From: an uncultured Candidatus Saccharibacteria bacterium
GTDB taxonomy: Bacteria > Patescibacteriota > Saccharimonadia > Saccharimonadales > Saccharimonadaceae
Reading direction: 5' to 3'
Length of the DNA stretch: 10,287 nt
Assembly: GCA_938030585.1 (NCBI GenBank)
Contig: CALHIA010000090.1
Location: forward strand, 1 to 10,287
Shown here: one piece after another, positions 1 through 5,688 of the stretch
Position numbering within the stretch: position 1 is the stretch's first letter
Layout: each line of letters starts with the position of its first letter
Position numbers and translations under genes: made by a program
The notes under the pieces: generated by a model
Databases searched by the model: none
The model's input: the letters and a program-made list of their open reading frames with translations, nothing else
Told to the model about the DNA's origin: nothing

Positions 1-1
1 G

Positions 2-193
2 GGTAAAGATTTTAATACCTCCAAGGCTGCTCCGACTAACTATGCCCAGAATATTAATTCGCAAATCTTTAATGATCAATTATTACTTCGCGGTGGGAAT
101 GGCTCCTATGTGCCGAATCCAGCCTATGCTGATCTCTCTTGGCTCCGGATTGACCGTGGTGCCGCCCAGCCAGGTTATTTCACTGCCAAGTAA
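2..193 (+). CDS. C-terminal fragment of an unrecognised protein
   Basis: An open frame enters from the left edge and stops at TAA 191-193, giving 63 residues. The fragment is polar, rich in Asn, Gly and aromatic residues, and ends in LSWLRIDRGAAQPGYFTAK. It has no obvious membrane segment or catalytic motif. Codon choice (GCC, GCT, AAT, TCC, GGT) matches the neighbouring genes, which supports it being real coding sequence. The nusA promoter begins one base after the stop, so this gene belongs to a separate upstream transcription unit. Such composition would suit the tail of a secreted or pilin-like protein, but that is a guess; I do not recognise the family. The start lies outside the window. 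Confidence 0.65.
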   Translation, partial: GKDFNTSKAAPTNYAQNINSQIFNDQLLLRGGNGSYVPNPAYADLSWLRIDRGAAQPGYFTAK

Positions 194-194
194 T

Positions 195-222
195 TTGACA
201 ATCTCGTTATCTTCGCTATAAT
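195..222 (+). promoter_or_regulatory. Consensus sigma70-type promoter for nusA
   Basis: TTGACA (195-200) and TATAAT (217-222) are separated by 16 bp and both match the consensus exactly. Initiation would be expected near 229, leaving a leader of about 58 nt before the nusA ATG. It is the only promoter in the window with two perfect hexamers, which fits high constitutive expression of a core transcription factor. The -35 begins one base after the stop codon of the upstream gene. Confidence 0.85.
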
Positions 223-238
223 AGAAACATATACTTTT

Positions 239-264
239 AATATCCGGCCGCAAGGTCGGATATT
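239..264 (+). promoter_or_regulatory. Leader hairpin with GCAA tetraloop upstream of nusA
   Basis: AATATCCGGCC (239-249) pairs with GGTCGGATATT (254-264) across a 4-nt GCAA loop. This gives 11 pairs including one G-U, closed by C-G and capped by a GNRA-type tetraloop. It sits inside the predicted leader, about 22 nt before the ATG. Only a short interrupted run of T follows, so it is not a standard terminator. It could stabilise the 5' end, act as a pause or attenuation hairpin in NusA feedback, or bind a protein. The structure is seen in the sequence; the role is inference. Confidence 0.6.
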
Positions 265-286
265 TTAGACTAAAAGAAAGGAAAAT

Positions 287-1474
287 ATGGAAGGTTTAGA
301 CCTTAAACAGATGTCTCAGATGGTGAAAGTTATCGCCGAAGAGAAGAATCTCCCAGAAGAAACTGTTTTGAGTATTATTGAAACTGCTATTGCCGCCGCT
401 TGGCGTAAGGAAGAGGGCGAAAAGGATATGAACGTCCGCGCCGTCCTCAATCGCGAAACCGGTAGCGCTACGGTCTTCATCGCTAAGGAAGTTATCGAAG
501 ATGGCTTAGCTTATAATCCAGCTACTGAAATTCCAGAAGGCGAAGCTGAAGGAAAAACCATCGGTGAAACTTTCGAAGAATCTCACCCTGTTACTAAATT
601 TGGTCGTGTCGCCTCGATGACCGCCAAGCAAGTAATCATGCAACGTCTCCGCGAAGCTGAGCACGAAGCCATCCTTTCCATCTTTGAAGATAAAATTGGT
701 AGCATTATGACTGGTATGGTGGCTCGCGTGGATCGTAATATTGTCCGTATCGATTTTGGCCGCACTACTGGTATCATGCTTAAATCCGACCAGATTGACG
801 GTGAATATTATCAAGTTGGTTCCCGTATTAAGGTTTTGATTAAGACGATTGAGCGCAATGAACGTGGTGCCCAGCTTTTGGTCAGCCGCAGTTCTGCCGA
901 TTTTATCAAACAGCTCTTCATGCAGGAAGTTCCTGAAATTGAAACTGGTGTTGTCGAAATTCGTGCCATCGCTCGTGAGGCAGGCCGTCGCACCAAGATT
1001 GCCGTCACTAGTACGGTTCCAGGTGTTGACCCGGTCGGCACCTTCGTCGGTGGCCGTGGTGTGCGTGTCCAAGCCGTGATGAATGAAATTGGTGATCGCG
1101 AAAAAATCGACATCATCAACTGGAGCGAAAATCTTTCTGAATTTATCCGTGAAGCTTTGAGTCCTGCTGAAATTACTCGTGTCGAAATCGAAGATAAGCG
1201 CGCCAAGGTCTTTGTTACCGAAGATCAGCAATCTGTCGCAATTGGTCGTCAGGGTCAAAACGTCCGTCTTGCTTCTATGCTCACTGGTATTGAGTTAGAT
1301 ATTGAACTCGCCGAAGCACCAAAGAAGAAAAAGCGCGCTAATGTGGAAGATTCTCTACTCTCTGCCTTGCAGGAAAATGAGTCCGAAGCTGAAACCGTAG
1401 TCGCAGAAGAAGCTACCGAAGCTGCTGAAGCTGAAAATGCTGCAGAGTCTGAAGAAGCTACTGACGCTGAATAA
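287..1474 (+). CDS. nusA: Transcription termination/antitermination factor NusA
   Basis: NusA binds RNA polymerase and nascent RNA, promoting hairpin-dependent pausing and intrinsic termination, and takes part in antitermination complexes in the cytoplasm. The 395-residue product has the family order: RNA polymerase-binding N-terminal domain (about 1-130), S1 domain (about 139-203), KH1 (about 230-280, with DPVGTFVGGRG and the conserved EKIDIINWS) and KH2 (about 298-345, with IGRQGQNVRLAS). After a basic KKKKR stretch (346-350) the protein ends in an acidic Glu/Ala-rich tail (353-395) instead of the acidic repeats of the 495-residue E. coli protein; the folded part is close to the shorter Firmicutes form. 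The start is fixed by AAGGA at 278-282. The gene has its own promoter and terminator. The usual partners rimP, ylxR, infB and rbfA are not adjacent. Confidence 0.97.
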   Translation: MEGLDLKQMSQMVKVIAEEKNLPEETVLSIIETAIAAAWRKEEGEKDMNVRAVLNRETGSATVFIAKEVIEDGLAYNPATEIPEGEAEGKTIGETFEESHPVTKFGRVASMTAKQVIMQRLREAEHEAILSIFEDKIGSIMTGMVARVDRNIVRIDFGRTTGIMLKSDQIDGEYYQVGSRIKVLIKTIERNERGAQLLVSRSSADFIKQLFMQEVPEIETGVVEIRAIAREAGRRTKIAVTSTVPGVDPVGTFVGGRGVRVQAVMNEIGDREKIDIINWSENLSEFIREALSPAEITRVEIEDKRAKVFVTEDQQSVAIGRQGQNVRLASMLTGIELDIELAEAPKKKKRANVEDSLLSALQENESEAETVVAEEATEAAEAENAAESEEATDAE

Positions 1475-1494
1475 AAACCTAACAGGTTTTAACT

Positions 1495-1521
1495 AAAAAG
1501 ACCCCATTCGGGGGTCTTTTT
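1495..1521 (+). terminator. Rho-independent terminator of nusA
   Basis: AAAAAGACCCC (1495-1505) pairs perfectly with GGGGTCTTTTT (1511-1521) around the loop ATTCG, ending in a run of six T (1517-1522). A second, smaller perfect hairpin lies just upstream, overlapping the last base of the nusA stop: AAAACCT (1474-1480), loop AAC, AGGTTTT (1484-1490). Together they form a tandem-hairpin end to the nusA unit and protect against reading into the opposing rpmA unit. Confidence 0.92.
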
Positions 1522-1581
1522 TATGCTCTAGAAATAAACTTACTATTTTAAAACCCTAGAGTCTAAGAAAAGCTTTAAATA

Positions 1582-1611
1582 AAAAAATAAACCCCGTAGG
1601 GTTTATTTTTT
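1582..1611 (-). terminator. Rho-independent terminator of the methyltransferase-rpmA unit (likely bidirectional)
   Basis: AAAAAATAAACCC (1582-1594) and GGGTTTATTTTTT (1599-1611) form a perfect 13-bp stem with loop CGTA. Read on the minus strand it ends in a run of U from the A-tract 1581-1587. The stem overlaps two bases of the rpmA stop codon (1610-1612), so transcription ends right at the gene end. T-runs on both sides mean it could also stop plus-strand transcription that escapes the nusA terminator about 60 bases away. Confidence 0.9.
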
Positions 1612-1882
1612 AGCGAACTTCTACGCGGACGCGTGGTAATGAGCGACCAGAGAAGTGGGTTTTCTTGGTTTTCACAAAAGTGACAACACCATCTTTTGCA
1701 GCATGAATGGTGAAATTGCGGGACATGTAAGTACCTTCACCAGCAATTTTGGTGCTTCCGGTTTGGCGAACTAAAACTTCACCGTTGCGGACTTTTTGGC
1801 CACCAAAACGCTTCACGCCAAGACGTTGACCAGCATTGTTGTGGATATTTTTCGCGGTACCACCGGCTTTAACATGTGACAT
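1610..1882 (-). CDS. rpmA: Large ribosomal subunit protein bL27
   Basis: bL27 sits in the 50S subunit, and its N-terminal tail reaches toward the peptidyl transferase centre to help position tRNA. The 90-residue product shows the family signatures: the start MSHVKAGGTAKN, the block RLGVKRFGGQ (about 21-30), LVRQTGS, and DGVVTF in the second half. It is rich in Lys and Arg. The protein begins directly at the mature L27 N-terminus, without the short cleavable extension known from Firmicutes, so no Prp-type processing is needed. The ATG lies 14 bases inside the 3' end of the upstream methyltransferase gene, in a different frame, with only a weak AAGG-like site upstream, suggesting translational coupling. 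The usual neighbours rplU and obg are not adjacent here. Confidence 0.96.
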   Translation of the reverse strand: MSHVKAGGTAKNIHNNAGQRLGVKRFGGQKVRNGEVLVRQTGSTKIAGEGTYMSRNFTIHAAKDGVVTFVKTKKTHFSGRSLPRVRVEVR

Positions 1883-3083
1883 TTTTTGCCTTACTCTTTC
1901 TTAATACTATTATTTCTCGAGCCACAATCTGCCCTTCACGATAATAAATCATGTCAGGCTGACTCAAGCCTTGAAACTTTGCTAAATTATAACCCATATC
2001 TGTAATTTCGTCAATAATTGAAAGCCTTGAGTAGTGACCATCTTCGCGCAGCCAAGCAGGCACCGCGATTACCACAGGGGTATCATCCTCAATCTGCTTC
2101 GCGAGGTTCTTTAAAAAGCCGAGAATAATCCGCTTGCAGTTCTGTTTTTCATCTTTTAGTTTAATCTCTACTGGGGGTTTTGACATTGGCGAACCGAGGA
2201 AACACTCACAAGCCACTAGGCCAATTTCTGAAGTCTTCGGCCAGACGAAATCCGTCGCATCGCCAGTATAGATAGAGTCTAAGAATTGATTTTTTTGTTC
2301 CACTAACTCAGGTTTGATCTTGAAGAAGCGGGCTTTTTTCTCGAGCAACCAGTCTAAATTCTTCTGAGTGTATTCCATCATGCGTGGATTTAAGTCACTA
2401 CCGACCACTGGTTGACCTAAAATTAGGGCTTCCTGCAGTACTACGCCGGTACCACAGAATGGGTCGAGTACTTTTTTCGACTCGTCAATCTCACCACCCA
2501 GATTAATTAAGGTCTGTGCGAGTTTCGGTGGCAACATTCCCACCTTAGCGTCCCTCGCTGGGCGCATCTGATCGCGTTCACGATATTTATCGATATTTTG
2601 TACACCCAGGCTCAGATAGGTTTCCGAACCCACCAAAATCACTTCTTCAGACCCCGGTTTTTCGCCTAAATTATTATGAAAGGCTGTGGCCGAAGAAATT
2701 TCTGGACCACGTGCTTCCACTACGCGCACATTGCGTCCGAGCTTTTTGAGTAGACTCTTCAGCTCCATCGCCTTGCGACGCACTAAATTCTCGACCGCAG
2801 ACTTTTTATTTTTATGATTCGAATTCAAAGCGTAACTCGAAACTCCGATCGTAATCTTACCTTCAGGTTTTTTGGCATTAATCGCCTCGGCAAGTTCACG
2901 GAAATTACCAGAAAAAATTTGACCCAGCTTAATCGAGCCACCCAGCCGATCAATCGAGGCTGTCTTATTAGTTTCAAAAACCGCGAGTTCTGGCCCGATC
3001 AGTTTGGCATTTGAGTCGTAAATCGCTTGGATTTCCGCCAAAGATATTTTCGGAAGTCGTCCCAGCACTGCAATATATTTCAT
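1869..3083 (-). CDS. THUMP-domain Trm11/TrmG10-like SAM-dependent RNA methyltransferase
   Basis: This 404-residue protein probably methylates a guanosine in RNA, most plausibly the exocyclic N2 of a tRNA base, using S-adenosylmethionine. The N-terminal half (about 1-165) looks like a THUMP-type RNA-binding region. It is followed by RERDQMRPARDAKVGMLPP and KLAQTLINL (168-195), a linker typical of the Trm11/TrmG10 group. Then comes the Rossmann methyltransferase fold with motif I DPFCGTG (207-213) and GSDLNPRM (228-235). The catalytic motif IV, normally D/N-P-P-Y, is not seen; the corresponding place reads CECFLGSP (292-299), so substrate or activity may differ. It heads a unit with rpmA, and its own 3' end covers the rpmA start. 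No Shine-Dalgarno sequence precedes the ATG; an extended -10 lies 6 nt upstream. A repurposed DNA or protein methylase is possible but less likely given the THUMP-like half. Confidence 0.82.
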   Translation of the reverse strand: MKYIAVLGRLPKISLAEIQAIYDSNAKLIGPELAVFETNKTASIDRLGGSIKLGQIFSGNFRELAEAINAKKPEGKITIGVSSYALNSNHKNKKSAVENLVRRKAMELKSLLKKLGRNVRVVEARGPEISSATAFHNNLGEKPGSEEVILVGSETYLSLGVQNIDKYRERDQMRPARDAKVGMLPPKLAQTLINLGGEIDESKKVLDPFCGTGVVLQEALILGQPVVGSDLNPRMMEYTQKNLDWLLEKKARFFKIKPELVEQKNQFLDSIYTGDATDFVWPKTSEIGLVACECFLGSPMSKPPVEIKLKDEKQNCKRIILGFLKNLAKQIEDDTPVVIAVPAWLREDGHYSRLSIIDEITDMGYNLAKFQGLSQPDMIYYREGQIVAREIIVLRKSKAKNVTC

Positions 3084-3089
3084 AATCTT

Positions 3090-3098
3090 ATTTTATCA
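3090..3098 (-). promoter_or_regulatory. Extended -10 promoter of the methyltransferase-rpmA unit
   Basis: Read on the minus strand, TGA (3098-3096) directly precedes TAAAAT (3095-3090), giving the extended -10 form TGnTAAAAT. The hexamer ends 6 nt before the ATG at 3083, so initiation is predicted at or next to the A of the start codon. No good -35 is visible at the usual spacing, and no ribosome binding site fits in the gap. Confidence 0.6.
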
Positions 3099-3106
3099 TG
3101 TATAAT
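3099..3106 (+). promoter_or_regulatory. -10 element of the membrane protein-xseAB unit
   Basis: TATAAT (3101-3106) is preceded immediately by TG (3099-3100), resembling an extended -10 that lacks the usual single base between TG and the hexamer. Nine bases separate it from ATG 3116, so the transcript would start about 2-3 nt before the codon. No convincing -35 is seen. It stands back to back with the -10 for the opposite strand, only 5 bp away. Confidence 0.55.
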
Positions 3107-3115
3107 AAAAAAGCT

Positions 3116-4315
3116 ATGTTTAAAAAGATTCTCAGTATTGTCACGTTATTATTAGTCGGTGTTGTTGTTTATGGCGCTCGTAATGAAATTGTTTCGGCCT
3201 TCCAATGTATTTTTGGTGGCCAATGTATGGATGGTTCGCACTTCTCCATAAATTTCTGGATTGTTCTACTTTTGATTCCAGAACAACTCTTCATGTATTA
3301 TAGTGCTGGTAAAATTTTCTTCTCCTATATGGCAGGGAAAGCTAAATCTCAGAAAAATATCACCAGGATTTCCGCTGGTAAATCTACTAAATCTGAAAAA
3401 TCTAAATCTGAAAAAACCGATACTAATGCCGATGCCGATGTAAAAGCTTTCGAAAAGCTCACCACCTGGCAGCTTGCACGTATTTCCTTCGAATTAAACT
3501 TCGTTAATCACGCCATTCCTTCCGGCGGCGTCTCTGGTCTTGGTTACATTACTTGGCGCTTAAAGAATTTTGGCGCTACCGCTGGTCAGGTTAGCTTCAT
3601 GTATCTCTTGCGCTACGTGATCACTATTCTCGCTAATCAAACTCAAACTATCTTGGCGATTATTTTCTTATTAGTGACAAATAGTGTGCCAAATACCGCA
3701 CTTTGGATGGTCGGGGCTGTAGCTGCCATGAGTGTCGGGGTGATTCTTGGTATTGTTTTGATGATTGTGATTGTCTCGAATCGTAAACTTATCGACTTTA
3801 CTGCCAAAAAGGTGGCGGCCATTATTAATGGATTAGTTCGTACTGTCACTTTTGGTAAGAAAAAGCAAATTATTGAGACTAAGAAAGTTCAAAAATACTT
3901 CTTGGATCTTCATGAAGATTTCCTTACCGCCAAGCGCGACAAGAAAATCTTGGTCGGTCCAGTGCTTTGGGGTTTCCTTTATAATTTCCTCGAAATTGCG
4001 ACTTATGAAATTGTCGCCATTGCTATTGGTCACCCAGAAATCTTCCCACAAATCATGGTTGCAGAAGCTCTCGGCTCTGTCGTCGGTGCGGTTCTTCCTA
4101 CCCCTGGTGGTGTCGGTGGCTATGAGGGTTCCATGGTTGCCGTGATGACCGTACTTGGTAGTGATCTCGCAGTTGCCAGTACCACAGTCCTTGTCACTCG
4201 TATGATTGTCTTGCTTAATACTATCGTTTCTGGCTATGGTTTTTACCAAAATGCTATCTCCAAGATTGGTAAAGAAGAGAAACAAAAAATCTTCGAAGGG
4301 GAATCTGCGGAGTAA
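3116..4315 (+). CDS. Flippase-like integral membrane protein (LPG-synthase TM / UPF0104 family)
   Basis: A multi-pass membrane protein of 399 residues related to the membrane half of lysylphosphatidylglycerol synthase (MprF) and YbhN-type proteins, which handle or flip lipids; the substrate here is unknown. Hydrophobic segments lie near residues 5-21, 46-63, 160-190, 195-222, 280-305, 310-330, 338-360 and 362-380. Family motifs are FVNHAIPSGGVSG (129-141) and VLPTPGGVGGYEG (326-338). A Lys/Ser/Glu-rich loop (about 89-102) holds near-repeats of KSEK. There is no C-terminal lysyltransferase domain, so it is not a full MprF. An ATG six codons upstream (3098) is in frame, but the TATAAT box lies after it, so 3116 is preferred; neither has a Shine-Dalgarno. 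The stop overlaps the xseA start in TAATG. Confidence 0.85.
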   Translation: MFKKILSIVTLLLVGVVVYGARNEIVSAFQCIFGGQCMDGSHFSINFWIVLLLIPEQLFMYYSAGKIFFSYMAGKAKSQKNITRISAGKSTKSEKSKSEKTDTNADADVKAFEKLTTWQLARISFELNFVNHAIPSGGVSGLGYITWRLKNFGATAGQVSFMYLLRYVITILANQTQTILAIIFLLVTNSVPNTALWMVGAVAAMSVGVILGIVLMIVIVSNRKLIDFTAKKVAAIINGLVRTVTFGKKKQIIETKKVQKYFLDLHEDFLTAKRDKKILVGPVLWGFLYNFLEIATYEIVAIAIGHPEIFPQIMVAEALGSVVGAVLPTPGGVGGYEGSMVAVMTVLGSDLAVASTTVLVTRMIVLLNTIVSGYGFYQNAISKIGKEEKQKIFEGESAE

Positions 4316-5427
4316 TGGCAGAATCGCCAAAATATTCCGTCTCTGATTTTATTGCTGTCGCCAACCACGCCTTAGATTATACTTTTCCGGATTGTGTAGT
4401 CTATGGCGAGGTGGCGAATTTTAATGTCAACCAAAATCGTTGGATTTTCTTCGATCTCAAAGACCAAGAGTCGGTGATTAGTTGTTTTATGGTCGCCTCG
4501 AGTCTCCGCACTCCTATCGAAAACGGTATGAAAATTGCGGTTCAGGCCACCCCGAAGATTTTTAATCGCTCTGGTCGTTTCACTTTGACGATTAAGCAAT
4601 ATGCCTTGATCGGTGAGGGGAACATTAAAAAAGCCTACGAACTTCTCAAAGCCAAGCTTACCAAAGAAGGTCTCTTTGATCCGGCCAGAAAACGAGGTAT
4701 TCCAACTAATCTCGAGCGTATCGGCGTGATTTCCTCTACTCAGGCGGCCGGCTATGCCGACTTTATTAAAATTATTAATGCTCGTTGGGGCGGCCTAGAA
4801 ATTCGCGTGGCTAATACCAAAGTTCAGGGTCTTGGTGCGGCTGATCAGGTGATTCGGGCCTTGGAATTTTTTAACCAAGAAAATAAAGTCCAGATTGTTG
4901 CCATTATTCGTGGCGGTGGCTCGAAGGAAGATCTCGCCTGTTTTGACGATGAAAAACTTGTTCGCGCTATTGCGGCTAGTAAAATTCCCGTGATTACTGG
5001 AATCGGTCACGAGATTGACACCTCGCTAGCAGATCTCGCCGCCGATATTGTAGCTTCTACACCCAGCAATACCGCCGAAATGTTATCCAAGGACAAGAAA
5101 CTCGAAATTGCCAATCTCTACCATCTGCTCTCTCGAGCTAAGTTTCAAATCGAACGTAGCTTCGATACGCCAAGACTTGAAAATAAGCGCAACCTTCTTC
5201 GTGTTAAACAGCAGATTTTAAATCAAATTCTTCGTGAATTAAATCAGTTAAAATCTACCCAAAAAGTCATCGAAAACCTCAATCCCGAAACCATTCTGAA
5301 AAAAGGCTATGCCATCCTCAAAGGTGAGTTAAAAATTGATTCCGAAATTTCGCTAGAAACCCTCGACTCTGAAATCTCCGCTCGTGTTACAAAAATTAAA
5401 TCTAAAGAAAGGAAAGCTCATGACTAA
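4315..5427 (+). CDS. xseA: Exodeoxyribonuclease VII large subunit
   Basis: XseA is the catalytic chain of exonuclease VII, which with XseB degrades single-stranded DNA from both ends into oligonucleotides and takes part in repair. The 370-residue product has an N-terminal OB-fold region (about 8-100, including VYGEVANFN and WIFFDLKD) and the catalytic region with IGVISSTQAAGYADF (136-150), IIRGGGSKEDL (197-207), GIGHEIDTSLAD (229-240) and STPSNTAEM (248-256). The C-terminal coiled-coil section is short, making the protein clearly smaller than the roughly 450-residue E. coli subunit. ISSTQAAG replaces the more usual TSPTGAA motif. The ATG shares its A with the stop of the membrane protein gene (TAATG), and the 3' end overlaps xseB by 8 bases, so translation of the three genes is probably coupled. 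Confidence 0.95.
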   Translation: MAESPKYSVSDFIAVANHALDYTFPDCVVYGEVANFNVNQNRWIFFDLKDQESVISCFMVASSLRTPIENGMKIAVQATPKIFNRSGRFTLTIKQYALIGEGNIKKAYELLKAKLTKEGLFDPARKRGIPTNLERIGVISSTQAAGYADFIKIINARWGGLEIRVANTKVQGLGAADQVIRALEFFNQENKVQIVAIIRGGGSKEDLACFDDEKLVRAIAASKIPVITGIGHEIDTSLADLAADIVASTPSNTAEMLSKDKKLEIANLYHLLSRAKFQIERSFDTPRLENKRNLLRVKQQILNQILRELNQLKSTQKVIENLNPETILKKGYAILKGELKIDSEISLETLDSEISARVTKIKSKERKAHD

Positions 5428-5617
5428 AAAATCCGTTGGCGCTAAGATCGAACAACTTAATCAAAATCTCGAATGGTTTTACGGCGATGAATTCAAACTC
5501 GAAGAAGCTGCCAAGAAATACCAAGAGGCCGCCGAACTAGCCAAAGATATTGAAAAGGAGCTCGAAACCTTAAAGAATCAAATCGAAGTCATCTCAAAAG
5601 ATTTTAGCATCGAATAA
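5420..5617 (+). CDS. xseB: Exodeoxyribonuclease VII small subunit
   Basis: XseB is the small non-catalytic subunit that binds the coiled-coil arm of XseA. The product has 65 residues and is mostly charged helix. It shows the family pattern of two short helices: IEQLNQNLEWFYGDE (10-24), then LEEAAKKYQEAAELAKDIEKE (27-47). The ATG at 5420 is chosen over an upstream in-frame GTG at 5384 because AAAGGA (5408-5413) is correctly spaced before it and because it aligns with the normal XseB start. The gene overlaps the end of xseA by 8 bases (ATGACTAA), matching the need for stoichiometric synthesis. No clear terminator follows, so some transcription may run on into the next gene. Confidence 0.9.
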   Translation: MTKKSVGAKIEQLNQNLEWFYGDEFKLEEAAKKYQEAAELAKDIEKELETLKNQIEVISKDFSIE

Positions 5618-5654
5618 AACTTTCAAAATCAGTCATCAAAATCCTTAAGCTAAC

Positions 5655-5682
5655 TTGTAAAAAACCCAATTCCTAGTAAAAT
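5655..5682 (+). promoter_or_regulatory. Promoter of the repeat-bearing membrane protein gene
   Basis: TTGTAA (5655-5660) and TAAAAT (5677-5682) are spaced by 16 bp, the same spacing as the nusA promoter. The -10 ends 6 nt before ATG 5689, so initiation is predicted at the start codon itself. An overlapping TATAAT (5682-5687) would place initiation inside the gene and is less likely. There is no Shine-Dalgarno sequence. Confidence 0.6.
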
Positions 5683-5688
5683 ATAATT

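Noticed and set aside
506..1258. Long minus-strand open frame (250 codons) opposite nusA
   Set aside because: It is a shadow of the nusA coding frame. The protein on the plus strand has clear S1 and KH motifs, and the antisense product has no recognisable features or ribosome binding site.
1523..1581. Possible small RNA or gene between the two facing terminators
   Set aside because: Only about 60 AT-rich bases remain, with a weak 6-bp inverted repeat (CTCTAG and CTAGAG) and no promoter or open frame.
3098..3115. Upstream start (ATG 3098) adding six residues to the membrane protein
   Set aside because: The TATAAT box lies at 3101-3106, after this ATG, and no better promoter or ribosome binding site supports the longer form. 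A weak CATAAT at 3081-3086 is the only alternative.
3833..4330. Minus-strand open frame opposite the flippase-like gene
   Set aside because: It overlaps conserved family motifs on the plus strand, and its product looks like a reversed membrane-protein shadow without any known motif.
5618..5654. Terminator after xseB
   Set aside because: Only very short complementary segments such as AAG-CTAA-CTT are present, with no stable stem or T-run.
5682..5687. TATAAT one base before ATG 5689 as the main -10
   Set aside because: It would start transcription inside the second or third codon. The overlapping TAAAAT at 5677-5682, with TTGTAA 16 bp upstream, fits better.
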